Origin: Allomyces macrogynus ATCC 38327
Lineage: Eukaryota > Blastocladiomycota > Blastocladiomycetes > Blastocladiales > Blastocladiaceae
DNA: 64,000 nucleotides
Direction of reading: 5' to 3'
NCBI GenBank assembly: GCA_000151295.1
Contig: GG745344.1
Coordinates: 479,647 to 543,646 of the forward strand
Shown: one piece after another, positions 23,439 to 33,957 of the stretch
Numbering within the stretch: the first letter of the stretch is position 1
Layout: the number at the start of each line of letters is the position of its first letter
Translations under genes and position numbers: made by a program
The notes under the pieces: generated by a model
Told to the model about the DNA's origin: nothing
The model's database searches: none
Seen by the model: only the letters and a program-made list of their open reading frames with translations

Positions 23439-25215
23439 ATGCCGTTCGACAAGAAGAACCCGACACTGTTCCTGCTCGACGGCGAGACGCTGACGCCCGA
23501 GAACCTCGTCCAGTTGAGGTACGCGTGCGCTCATTGGCGGCCCCCCCTCGGTGTTCTGGATTCCGTCCAAGAGTACTGATCCAGTCTCGACACAATAGCC
23601 ACGGCAAGCTGCAAATCGACCTGACGCCGGACGCCTGGTCGCGCATCGGCGCGTCGCGCGCGCTCGTCGACAAGCTGGCCATGTGCGGCAAACCCATTTA
23701 CGGCATCAACACTGGGTTCGGCAACTTCGCGTCGGTCACGATTGAAAACGACAAGCTCTCGCAGCTGCAAGTCAACCTGATCACGTCACATTCGGCGGGC
23801 ACGGGCCGGCCGCTGAGTCCGGCACGCACGCGCATGCTGCTCGTGCTGCGCATCAATGTCCTGGCCAAGGGATTCTCGGGAATTCGGCCCGAGTCGGTGC
23901 GGTGCATGCTGAACGCATTCAACAAGGGGTGTCTGTCATACGTGCCCGAGCAAGGGACTGTTGGTGCGTCGGGCGATTTGGCGCCGCTCGCGCACTTGGC
24001 GCTTGGGTACGAATTTCTCACTATTTTTACTGTGCTAACGGGTGGAGAATGGCTTGACGGTAGCTGACAATCCGCTCGTTGATTTTTATTAGCATGATGG
24101 GCATGGGCAAGATGTGGGACTCGTCGCTGCACAAATGGGACGATGCCGCCGCAGTCCTCAAGCGCCACAACCTCACTCCCATCCAGCCGGGCGCCAAGGA
24201 AGGCCTCGCCATGATCAACGGCACGCAATTCATCACGTCGCACGGCGCCGAGGCGCTCGTGCGCGCCTCGCTCGTCGCCAAGCAGGCCGATGTCGTCGGC
24301 GCCCTGACGCTCGAGGCGCTGCAGGGCACGCCGCGCGCGTTCGACCCGAAAATCCATGCCGCGCGGCCGCACTCTGGCCAGGTGCAGTGCGCCAAGCGTC
24401 TACGCGCGCTGTTGCACAACGACAAGAACCATTCCGAGATTTTCGCGGCGCACGCCAACTGCGCGCGTGTCCAGGACGCCTATACTCTGCGGTGCATGCC
24501 GCAAGTGCACGGGATTGCGGCCGATACGGTGGAATTTACGCGCGGCGTGATCGCGACCGAAATGAACTCGGCGACCGACAACCCGATGATCTTTGCCGAG
24601 ACGGGCGAGATCATTTCCGGCGGAAACTTCCACGGCGAGTACCCCGCGAAGGCGCTGGATTACTTGACAATTGGCATTCACGAAGTCGCATCGGTCTCGG
24701 AGCGTCGCGTCGAGCGGTTGATCAACCCGACGCTGTCGGGCTTGCCGGCGTTTTTGGTCAAGGAGGGTGGGCTCAACTCGGGCTTCATGATTGCGCACTG
24801 CACGGCGGCCGCGCTCGTCTCGGAGAACAAGAACCTTTGCAACCCGGCGTCGGTCGACTCGATCCCGACATCGGCGGGCAAGGAAGACCATGTGTCGATG
24901 GGCGGGTGGGCCGCGCGCAAGTGTCTCAAGGTGGTCGAGAACGTCGAGAAGGTTGTCGCGATTGAATTGCTCGCCGCGTGCCAGGCGATCGAGTTCCACC
25001 GGCCAAAGAAGACAACGCCCGTGCTTGAAAAAGTCTACGCGCTCGTGCGCAAGGAGGTCAAGTCGTTTGATGTGGATCGATTCATGGCGCCGGATATCGA
25101 TGCTGTCTGGAAGCTGATTCGGTCGGGCTCAATTTGGAATGCCGTCGCCAAGGATCTCGGCGAGGAGCCCGTACCGGCGCCCGTCTTCGAGGACCTGCCC
25201 GGCGACCACTTCTAA
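23439..25215 (+). CDS. HAL: Histidine ammonia-lyase (histidase)
   Basis: Histidase deaminates histidine to urocanate using the MIO cofactor formed from an Ala-Ser-Gly triad. Start at 23439: [21 protein letters not shown] first intron (about 23518-23598) joins to [13 protein letters not shown] and [10 protein letters not shown], which holds the catalytic Tyr. The MIO triad [18 protein letters not shown] has A-S-G at 23966-23974. A second intron (about 24006-24093, with GCTAAC inside) joins to MMGMGKMW. Then come [44 protein letters not shown], and [20 protein letters not shown], then [20 protein letters not shown]. The KEDHVSMG and IEFHRP blocks are those of histidase rather than phenylalanine ammonia-lyase, and the length of about 530 residues fits HAL. 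Neighbour hutG supports it. Confidence 0.96.
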
Positions 25216-25661
25216 GGCGGTCGGCCGTGGACGCAGGAGGGTGGAGCAGTGTCGGTTCTTGGTGCCCAACGCCCCACCGTCGTGTGGGGCGCGGGTGGTG
25301 CCAAGAGCATTGCATTTGTTTAGAGGGTGGTTCGGTTGGGCGCGTTGCAGTGATCGATTTCTTTTCATTCAACCCATTCCCTGGATAGTATCGACGTGTA
25401 CAAAAAATGGACTCGCATTTGATGTTGATCGTGATCGTGGAGCTATGTGGTCGTGGATCATCGAGGAGCAGTGTATTTACATCGTGGAGCATCCTGAAGG
25501 ATCCTGGAAAACTATGGAGCGTCATGGAGCGAGTAACAAAATCGGTCGTCTCTATTGGCGCGACCGTTCCCCAAAAATTAAGAGTACATCCAAGAACAAA
25601 ATCGAGCCCATCCGCGGCTCGCTCCAATCAATCGCACACGTCAACTCCAAGCGACAACCGC
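25216..25661. other. Convergent spacer after HAL
   Basis: A 446-nt spacer between the 3' ends of HAL and the multi-pass membrane protein gene. It includes a run of similar GTGGATCAT/GTGGAGCAT words near 25450-25530; no gene seen. Confidence 0.45.
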
Positions 25662-27659
25662 TCAATACCCGACGGGACTCACGTATTGTCGCTGCTGGTG
25701 TTGTTGCTGCGCCGCTTGCGCCTGCAAATACTCTTCGCACGCCTGCTCTTCCTGTAGCCGTTGCCGGCGGCGCTCCTGCTGCGCGTGCATGTCCGGCGGC
25801 GGCCCGACCGGGCGGGACGACGACGACGACGGTGCCGGCGACACTGGGACCCTGCTGCGCGGTGGAGCCGGACCGTACGCGGCCGATCCATACCCCGCGG
25901 TCGCCACGACCGGCGGCCCACCACCACCGCCGCGCGCCGACGACCCCCTTCCTCCCGGAGACGCCGAGTATGCGGCATTCGACGACCCCGGCGCGAGCGC
26001 GCGACGCGGCGGCGGTGGTCCGCCAGACGCAGCCGACGAAACCGGGACATCGTTGGTGCTTGCCGACCCATACGGCGTGTAGGACGTCGGGGTGGGTGGC
26101 GGCAGGTACGACCCACCGCCCGTCGCCGTTGGGGCCGGGGAGGGCAGTGCCGAAGCGGCCGCATCATGTGCCCAGGCCTCGATTGCATCAAACTTGGCGG
26201 ATCGCGGCGGCCGAGGCGGTGGTGGGCCCGTCGCGCCGCGCGGGGAACGGGTGACGGCGGTTGACGGCGGGGTCATGAGGCCAGGTTGTTGAGGGACTGG
26301 CGGCGCGTACCGCGGGTCCCATCCGGCTTGTGGGCTTGGTGCGGGCGAGCCGTACATGGTCGTGTCCATGGCGCGCGGCGGTCTTGGCGGCGGTGCCTTC
26401 TGGATATCCGCGGTCTCGTACATGCCAAACTCGGGCGGCGGGTAGACGGCGGTCGTGTCACTCGCGACGAGATGATCGGTTGGCTGCTGGTAATTCTTGT
26501 AGTAAACGGTGCGCGGGCGGCCGCCGGCGCGTGCAGGGAACTGCGGCGAGCTGCGGTCCGGCGACGGTGGTGTCGCGGGCTCCTCGACGGCGACCACGTC
26601 CTCGAGCAGTGGCTTGGTCTTGCGAAAAAAGATGAACCAGTCCATGGCGACGGTAAATTGGCCGAGTTCCATGATGAATCCGAGCGACGCGCGGCGCAGG
26701 ATCGTGCGGCTCAGCAGCGTGATGAGAAAGACGTTGAAGTGCAGGACCATCAGAATCATGTAGGGCCAGCTCATGTCGAGCCACCGCTTGGTCGAGAGCT
26801 TGCGCACGTTGATGAAAGTCGTCGACCACAGGCCCGACACGATCGCTAAATTGGGGGAGTGGAGCAAATTACGGTCAACACAGGCGACATCAGAATTCGT
26901 GGTTGCGCAACCGACTCGACCACGTACTGTAAAAGAAAATGTCGCACACGAAATTTATCATGTGCACAGTCGGGATCACAACGACCTGCAAAATCTGCCA
27001 CAATTCGGGCGGCACGTCGGACACGTTGGACCACACAAATTGTGCGAGCTCGCTCGCCGTGGCCCGCGGCCGCTTGACGAGATACTCTTCACCGAGCGTT
27101 TTCACGCGCACGCCCGACACGAAAAACGCAACGACGATCGCTGCATCGACGACGGCAGCCGTCAGCGCAAATCCCATGGCCAAGTACGACAGCAGCTGCG
27201 TCTGCTCGCGCGTGACGAGCTGCGAGATGCGCACGAGCCGTCGTTGCAAAATGTAGGCCATGGCCACGGCGAGCGCAAGATGGCGAACGAGCGACCGCGC
27301 CAGCGAAAAGTAGATGAGCCCGTCGGTAGCGAGATTGTCGATGAAGAGCACCATGAGCGTGTCGAAAAGCGTGACGGCGCGGTTCACGACGAGGAACCCG
27401 TAGCAGATCATGTCTGAGGGCTTTTCGAGCGATGCGTAGGTCCGGTACACGAGATACAGCGAAATAAGCTGCAAGAACGGATCGATGAGCAGGTCCGTGA
27501 GCGGCCGATCCGGCATGACCGTGAAGGACGCGACGAGCGGCCCTCTACCAAGGCAGGAAGGATGATGGTCAGCTCATGAGTGAGAACCATGACCAGAAAT
27601 GAACACGGCCGCAAACGACCACAGAAAAACACGATGTACCCAAGGAATGTCGTCGGCAT
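25662..27659 (-). CDS. Multi-pass membrane protein with long Pro-rich cytoplasmic-type tail
   Basis: I do not recognise a family. A short first exon (MPTTFLG, start 27659) splices in frame to GPLVASFTVMPDRPL. About seven hydrophobic helices follow between 27480 and 26620, among them LIDPFLQLISLYLVY, MICYGFLVVNRAVTLF, LLSYLAMGFALTAAVV, ILQVVVIPTVHMINFV, MILMVLHFNVFLITLL and FIMELGQFTVAMDWFIFF. The remaining 320 or so residues are soluble, rich in Pro, Ser and Gly, with PxxP-type and PPPPRPPR stretches and repeated tyrosines, then a charged QQERRRQRLQEEQACEEYLQ helix and a Gln-rich end at 25662. The layout resembles a seven-helix receptor or scaffold with an SH3-binding tail, but no receptor family motif was seen. 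Confidence 0.7.
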
Positions 27660-28768
27660 GGCAGGAATGGATCGAGACCAACGATGACAATTAGGCCAGC
27701 AAACACGTCAAAGTGGCACGCCAAGTCTATATGAGATGCACGACTGCTCGAGAGCGCGGCACGTCTATGGTCTATCGAGTCGACACGGTACTCGCGAGAG
27801 CGGGCGTGCAGGTACGGCTCGTTGGCGAATTGGTACTTGAGAGCGATATCAGGGAGCGCGTGCGCGGTGACTAGCAGTCGCGCAAATAGGCGAGAACGAG
27901 AGGCGCGGTCGAGCGTGCTTGCGCTGTCATTCGCGACGGTCGCGCGTTGCGAGAGAAGTCGGTCCGCGGGTCACGTCGGTGTCAACGAGTCGGGCCGAGC
28001 AACACGCCGTGTCGCCAACAGGCGGAGTGCGCGGCGGTGACGGGTACGGGGGGCGTCCTGGGGCCGGTGGGTCGGCGCCGAGCAGGCAGCCACGAGTGAC
28101 CAGTCACACCGGCAATTCGACAAGTGGTGCTGGTGGACAAGGCGAGCCGGGCGACCGCAAGAACGAAGCTGGACGCTTCGTCGGCGCAGGTGGACGGTGT
28201 CGAGCGTCGCCCCCGCAAGCAGCAAATCGAGGCGTTCGTTGGCGGAGCACTTGGTCGAGGTGTGGACGCCGCAAATCTCCCCTCGGAAGAAACGCCGTTG
28301 CCGCCACGTCGAGCAACACAGCTTGTTCCAGACCCGTGCGAACGTCGACGTGGATGGGAGGGCGTGCCCAGACACTTGTCGGGCGACGGTATCTGGCACG
28401 TCCAAGTCGAGTCTGGCCTTGGCCCGGTCCCAATCGCCGGCGAGCGGGTGGTCTAGGCAAAATGAGCTTGATGCCGCTGGTGTCGCGTGCGGTTGCCGGG
28501 CAAGATCGACTCTGCAAGTTGGAAATGGTTGGATCAAGAAAACGATTGGTTTGCCGGCCCGGCGCCTGGCATTTCATGGCAGTTGGCGCAGCCAGAGTGT
28601 GGCGTACAACAGGCAGGTGACGCCTATTCCTCGGGCGTTGGTTTTGGCGGGGGCTGCTTCGGTCGACGTAGTCGATACTGGCGACGACCGGCGCTGGTCT
28701 CGGTCTCCAGCTGCAAACTCCGCGTGGAGGATCGTTCCCCAGAAAGCCCAAGGAAACCAGCTGGCAAG
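27660..28768. other. 1.1-kb divergent spacer, no convincing gene
   Basis: Overlapping frames up to 266 codons occur on both strands, all rich in Arg, Ser and Cys and without a domain, as expected of chance frames in GC-rich DNA. It probably carries promoters for the two flanking genes; a lineage-specific gene cannot be excluded. Confidence 0.4.
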
Positions 28769-30541
28769 ATGCAGTCAGCGTTCATCAGCAACGACACCGA
28801 CGCGGCTGCCGAAGAGGAAGAGTCGATGTTGTTGCTGCAACCCTCTCCAACTGCACCGACGTCCCCAGGCCTGCCATCCGCCATTGCTACGACCGAGCCC
28901 GAAGTTACCATCTCGGAACATGCTGTCGGCGCCGAAAATCGTTTGGGGCATCAAGATGGCGCGACAGATCTCGGTCTGTTTGTGTCTGCAAATGTGATTT
29001 CAGCCGACCTGGCGACGGTTCGCGTCTACCTGTTCATTTGGCCTGGACATTGCGAATTCGTAACGTTAGCAGGACTCGGAATCTTGGAACAGTTTTCTGA
29101 GCGTGCTGTTTATCTCTGGTGGGTAGGCGAAGAACGACACGTCGACGCAACCAGCTGCAACCGGGATGAAGCGCTCATTCACGCTCCACGACCTGGACGG
29201 CCAGACGGACCCGGTCCAGTTTTGCGTGGTACGGCTCTCTTGAAGCGTGTGTAATCGTGGGCTTTGTATTCTGATTGACTGTTCTTCATTGGCGCCAATC
29301 CGTGTAGAGCCTGCAGTGTTGGAAGCTGCTCGAGGAATACACGCACAAGGAGATTCCGAACACCAAGGCGGTCGAAGAGAATTGCACCAAGATCATGACG
29401 GTGCGGCTCGATTGCGTGGTCTTCGTGTGCACCTTCCACTCGCTAATCTTGCCCGTGCAGCTCTGGTACCATCGGATCCGGGCACTCGTGCATCTTGGGC
29501 ACGCCGATGCGGCACGAACCGAGGCTCAAGCGCTTCACCTTGACTCTCCGCCCGATATGCAACCCAACGGTTCGCTCTCGGTGCCATGGGCGCTGCGGCT
29601 CGCCGCCGCTCGTCTTCACGCGCTCGTTGGGAACCCACTCGCCGCCCTGGACCGTCTTTATGCCCTTTCGAAGTTTTGTTCCAAGCAAGACAACGCCGAC
29701 GAGGTGTGGCGCGCGCGACAACTCGAAACCGATCGGCGTGCCGTGGCCGTGTCGGTCGAGATGGGGGACCAGCGGCTCGCAAAGACGCTGATCTGTCGGC
29801 TTCTCGCACAGCTTGAACGCGGCGTGGATATACTGACTATCGTGAACACGCTGACCGAGGTTGGCGCCGCGCACATTGCGCTCGATCTGCTCGACGAAGC
29901 AACAGCGACGCTTGCGCGGCTCGAACAAGTGGAGGGTAAAGTTGCCGTTGATCGCCCACGGTCTGCGTTTATCGGGTGCGTAGCTTCGCGAATAGCCGCG
30001 ATCGCGAAACAATTCTGACCTAACCGGCACCTTTTGTACTCCCCCAAGTGGCCTGCTCGCCATGGCCCGCGGTGACTACGCGGCCGCGCACGCGACGTGG
30101 AACCGGCTCGCGCAACTCACGGCGTCGCTCTCGCCCAACTCGGTCCCGCTGCTCGGCTCGCTTGCCAACCTGCTCGCCGACGCCGTCGTGGCCCCGAACC
30201 CGACCGACGAGACACCTGACGACTTGACGTCCAAGGCGTGGCTCGCTTCCTTTGCCGGCCCGATTTTCAACAACCGCACGGCCGCGTCCGTGTACCTGCT
30301 GGGCACCGAGTCTGCCAGCGATTCCGGCGCTTCTCCACCCAGTGGCGGTGCTCTGCGGCACGCGCAAGAGGTTCTCGTCGAGCTCGCGCGACGTACCTCA
30401 TTCGCTGTGCCGGTGGTCAGCAACTGGGCGACGTTAGCCGAGGCCGTGGCTGAAGACGCGGTGCCCGCCAAGCAGAAGATGCTCGCGGAAATGGCGAGGG
30501 TCATGGACGCGCCGCCCGCGGCGGTGTTGCGGCTCGCGTGA
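28769..30541 (+). CDS. TPR protein, TRAPPC12-like
   Basis: The protein resembles TRAPPC12 (TTC15), a subunit of the TRAPP tethering complex in ER-Golgi traffic. The proposed N-terminus from 28769 is acidic and disordered (MQSAFISNDTDAAAEEEESM). After uncertain splices come MKRSFTLHDLDGQ and CWKLLEEYTHKEIPNTKAVE. A 60-nt intron at about 29401-29460 joins to LWYHRIRALVHLGHADAART. Helical repeat pairs follow (LAAARLHALVGNPLAALDRL, RLLAQLERGVDILTIVNTL). A GTGCGTAG donor near 29977 joins in phase to GLLAMARGDYAAAHATWNRL, a typical TPR pair, and the frame ends at 30541. The TPR nature is clear; the TRAPPC12 name rests on arrangement and on WxxR/ALL-type wording of the first repeat. The 5' part of the model is weak. 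Confidence 0.6.
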
Positions 30542-30593
30542 GGGACGGCCGGCCGGGCATGGTGCAGAGTGGACTGATTTCGACTGTGAGCAA

Positions 30594-30610
30594 GGGGGGG
30601 GGGGGGGGGG
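30594..30610. repeat. G17 homopolymer
   Basis: Seventeen consecutive G follow the TRAPPC12-like stop by about 50 nt. The run length may be inexact. Confidence 0.85.
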
Positions 30611-31067
30611 CGAAAAGGGCATGATTACCGGAAATTCGTAGATGGTTGCCCCGGGGCTGCCGGGGACGGTTCGCCTTCGAGAACAATTCCAGGTATTGGA
30701 GCGCTTTGGCGTGCTTGGGCGAGTTTCCTTGCTTGCTCTGAAAGGAAGCGAAAGAAAAGCGTCAGTGACAGCAGCGCCCGTCCTCAACGTTTTTTCCCAC
30801 CTCCGCCTTTGCGGTGCAGGCAGCGCTCCCGCACACACGACGCCCACGCTCACGCCAACGCTTCTCCAGGCACGAGCAGCGCACCCAACCAACGCGCAAC
30901 TTGCCGCAGCACCGCTTCGTCGTCCGCGCGTCGCCATAGATAGACCTATAGATCTCGCAATATACCCGCGCCTGCAGTCGCATCTCTCTCTCAACCACAA
31001 CGACAACGACAACGACCGGCGCCACCTTTCCAACCCACGATCTGCCCGCCATCACTCCGCCAGCACC
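30611..31067. other. Leader/promoter region of the CUE-domain gene
   Basis: AT-richer words (TAGATAGACCTATAGATC near 30937) precede a C/A-rich leader that runs to the ATG at 31068, an arrangement seen upstream of several genes here. Confidence 0.4.
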
Positions 31068-32725
31068 ATGGACGCCACGATTGCAACCCACCCAACGTCG
31101 CCGGCCACGTCCGACTTTGCCGAGGTCCACGACCCGGCCGCGCACTTGCCCGCCGGTGCCGCCTCGGCGTCGCCCATGTCATCGACCCTGACTGCCCCCA
31201 CGACGGCCGACCTGACGCTCGAGTCGGCGCAGGCGCTCGCGCGTGCCCTGCCCGACGTGGTCCCGTCAGCGCACCCGTCGCCTGTGCCGTCCGTGAGCAC
31301 CTGGTCGAGCCACGCCGACAGCCACGTCGACGACGTGCGATCGCGGTCAGTCTCGCCGACGCCGGCCACGGCTTTACCCATGTACGGCTTTGCGCCCGTC
31401 GAGCCAACGACACCGACGCCGACGCGCGCAATTACCGAGGTCGACGTGCCCGCGGCCGACCGGTTCCGGTCGGCCACGTCTGCATTCTCGTCGTCGGTCA
31501 AGGCGCTCGTGAGCAGTATCATCGACCCGGTCCCCATGGACCAAGTCGGGTCGTCCCTCCCGCCGTTCCTGCGCCGCGCGTCGACAAGTTCCGGCGAGAG
31601 CGGCAGTCCGCAGCAAGCGACGCCGCGGCCCGCGCCCGTGCCCGCGCGGCCGCTCGATGTGTCCATGTTCGACCTGATTGAGCAGTTGACGGTCATGTTC
31701 CCCGGCGTCGACCGCGTCGTGATCGAGGCCGTGGTCGAGTCACACGGCGGCGACGTGGACCGCGCGGTCCCGGCGCTGCTCGAGATTTCCGACCCGGATT
31801 ACCGCGCGTCATCGCCCGTCGATACGCCGACAGCACCAACAAACGAGACGCTCGCGCACTTCATGGCGTCGCCCGCGGCCGTTGGGCATATGGTGATGCC
31901 CCGCGGGATGGGCGGGAGTCCGACGGGTGGCGTGGGCATGTTTTTGGCGCCGCCGCGGTCGACGTCGACTGGTGCGTTTTTTTTTTTTTTGGAGCTTGGC
32001 GCTCTGGTGTTGTCATGGGCGCAGTTGTTGTTGCTCACCAGATGTGGCTCTATTTCAGGCGAGGACGACGACGACGAGGAAGACGATCCGTTTGACTTGG
32101 CCGTGCGGGACACGGTCAACAAGGTGACTGAAAGTAGGCACTGTCGACTTGCGGAATGTTCTTTGTGGTCGGACCTGTTCCTCATCCATCATTTCATGCA
32201 CAGAAACCAAGAGCCTCTTCCGCGACCTGACCGCCAGGTTTGACAGCATGAAGGCGCGGCTCACCGACACCTACCCGAGCGACGACGCGCGGTCGAGTCG
32301 GAGGTACCTATTACCCTCTTATCCCATCTGACCCATCATCTCACCCAATTCTCGGTACCCCCTCCTCCAGCCTGGCGCTCTCCAACGACGACGCGTCAAT
32401 CTGGTCCGGCGCGCGGCGTTCGCTCGACACTGACGCGCGCGGGCCATCGCCCATTTCCATGCACGTCTTGACCGCCGTGCAAGGCGGCACGGTTAGCCCA
32501 ACCGGTGCGGGCTCGCCGCGGTCGCTGCACTCGGTTCTGTCGCACCCGGCCTCGCCATTTGCGCTGTCGGAACCGGGCGACTCGGACGACGACGAGGGCG
32601 AGAGTGTGCCGCCGCCGCGGCAGTCGATCGACCGCGTGTTCAAGGTCGCGCGCGACGTGCCGCTGCCGGCGTCACCTGTCGTCGTGCAGGAGACGGAAGT
32701 GTCGCTGGTGGCAGAGGGGCAGTGA
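31068..32725 (+). CDS. CUE-domain protein, otherwise disordered
   Basis: A CUE ubiquitin-binding domain is visible at about 31660-31800: MFDLIEQLTVMFPGVDRVVI, then ESHGGDVDRAVPALLEI, with the MFP and terminal Leu positions of the fold. The first 200 residues are Ser/Thr/Pro-rich and disordered. After an intron near 31972-32058, containing a T-rich run, comes an acidic block (GEDDDDEEDDPFDLAVRD), then TKSLFRDLTARFDSMKARLT, a predicted helix, and a disordered tail with SPTGAGSPRSLHS and SEPGDSDDDEGES to 32725. Three introns. CUE proteins of this layout act as ubiquitin adaptors in endocytosis or ERAD; no membrane segment or partner motif lets me choose. Confidence 0.78.
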
Positions 32726-32989
32726 AACAAAGGAGAGGGGGGAAACCATTGGACGGAGTGCGGTGGGGGTGCTATCATAATTTCGATCCGGGTTTGTGCT
32801 AACTGCTGCTGGCGACAATGCACGCCATGGTACAAGTTCGCGCACGCCGTCCGTGGACGCGGCATGCGAACTACTGCCCTGGTGCTGCACGATGCTCTCG
32901 TAAGGTCTCAAAACGGTTCAAATGCTTTATCTCATTCAGTCATGCCATCCATCCTCGTACCCACATACTTCTCCAGCAGTCCTCGCCCA

Positions 32990-33705
32990 TCAACCTGCGG
33001 TCGGCGGCGGTACCCCCGCCGCACCACTCTCGCCAGCTCCCACCACTGCATCGCCGCCCGTGACACCCACCTCGCCCACTCCGGACTTGGCGGCGGCATC
33101 CCCTGCGCCGGCACCGGCCAACGACGATCCGGCTGGGACGGGCGGCGGTGTGATCCCCGCGGCAATCAAGCGCTTGGTCAAGTCGTCAACACGCGCGGTC
33201 AGGTCGTCTACGTGCCTGCGCAGATCCCTGTTCTCGGCTTTCAGCACTTCGACGTCGGCGTCGCCCGGGCCGCCGAGGAATTGCTTGATGAATCTGATCA
33301 CGGCGAGGAGAGGGAAGAGGGAAGGGAACGGCGGGTAAGAGCGAGGCGATGGATGGGAGCGAGATGGTGCGTGCGACGTACTCGAGTGGGTTTTCGGGCT
33401 TGTCGGGGTGCTCGTAGAGGCCGACGAGGACTACATTGGGCGAATATCGATGAGATTATCGGGTCTAGCGGAGAAGACATGCGCGTCGTGGCTCTCCAAC
33501 GCACTTTTGGTAAGGGCATCAACGATGCCGTTACGCTCGAGATACTTGCGGAAATCTTCCTTCTTGGTGTCGCTCACCTATTGCCATTCGGTCGCCACGA
33601 GTTCCGTTTATTTCTCGAGCCGTTGGACGTCGTGCACGTAGGCAGCGTCGCTCGCTCGCTGGCCGCATGTAGTGTCGTTACCTGGTAGTTCATGGTGGAT
33701 GCCAT
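32990..33705 (-). CDS. MYCBP: c-Myc-binding protein homologue (MYCBP/AMY-1; flagellar FAP174 family)
   Basis: MYCBP is a small AKAP-binding protein; its Chlamydomonas relative FAP174 sits on the central-pair apparatus of the flagellum. A four-exon model reads: MASTMNYQ (start 33705), then VSDTKKEDFRKYLERNGIVD and ALTK, then ILVGLYEHPDKPENPLE, then FIKQFLGGPGDADVEVLKAE. Each junction (GTAACG, GTGCGT, GTACGT donors; AATAG, TGTAG, ATCAG acceptors) keeps frame and reproduces human MYCBP in order (FRRYLEKSGVLDTLTKVLVALYEEP). A coiled coil, LRRHVDDLTARVDDLTKRL, follows as in the family. The C-terminus adds about 55 residues of Ala/Gly/Pro-rich sequence absent from human MYCBP and ends at 32990. Confidence 0.88.
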
Positions 33706-33957
33706 TTTGGTGCCGATAATGGATGCTAGCGAGACTGGACCAGTGCTTGGAGACGAATGCCGCGAGTTGGCTCAAAATTTGGTGGTTGGTCGAGCAGGAA
33801 ATGATGAAAGCTGGTTTGAAGGCGGCGCCTGGCAAGCGCGACAGGTCGATCACAACGTGACCGCGACACGCTGGTTGCATTCTCACCTTGCATCCCGCAC
33901 ACCACAGCGAGGAGCGACCACTTCCAAACTACACGACGGTGACGACAACAGCCCACA

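Noticed and set aside
23285..25215. Phenylalanine ammonia-lyase as identity for the MIO enzyme
   Set aside because: The [10 protein letters not shown] and [10 protein letters not shown] blocks and the length of about 530 residues match histidase; PAL is longer with a different C-terminal part.
27660..28768. A gene in the 1.1-kb spacer (frames of 188-266 codons)
   Set aside because: Frames on both strands overlap fully, change reading every few hundred bases, and show no conserved pattern; kept as spacer.
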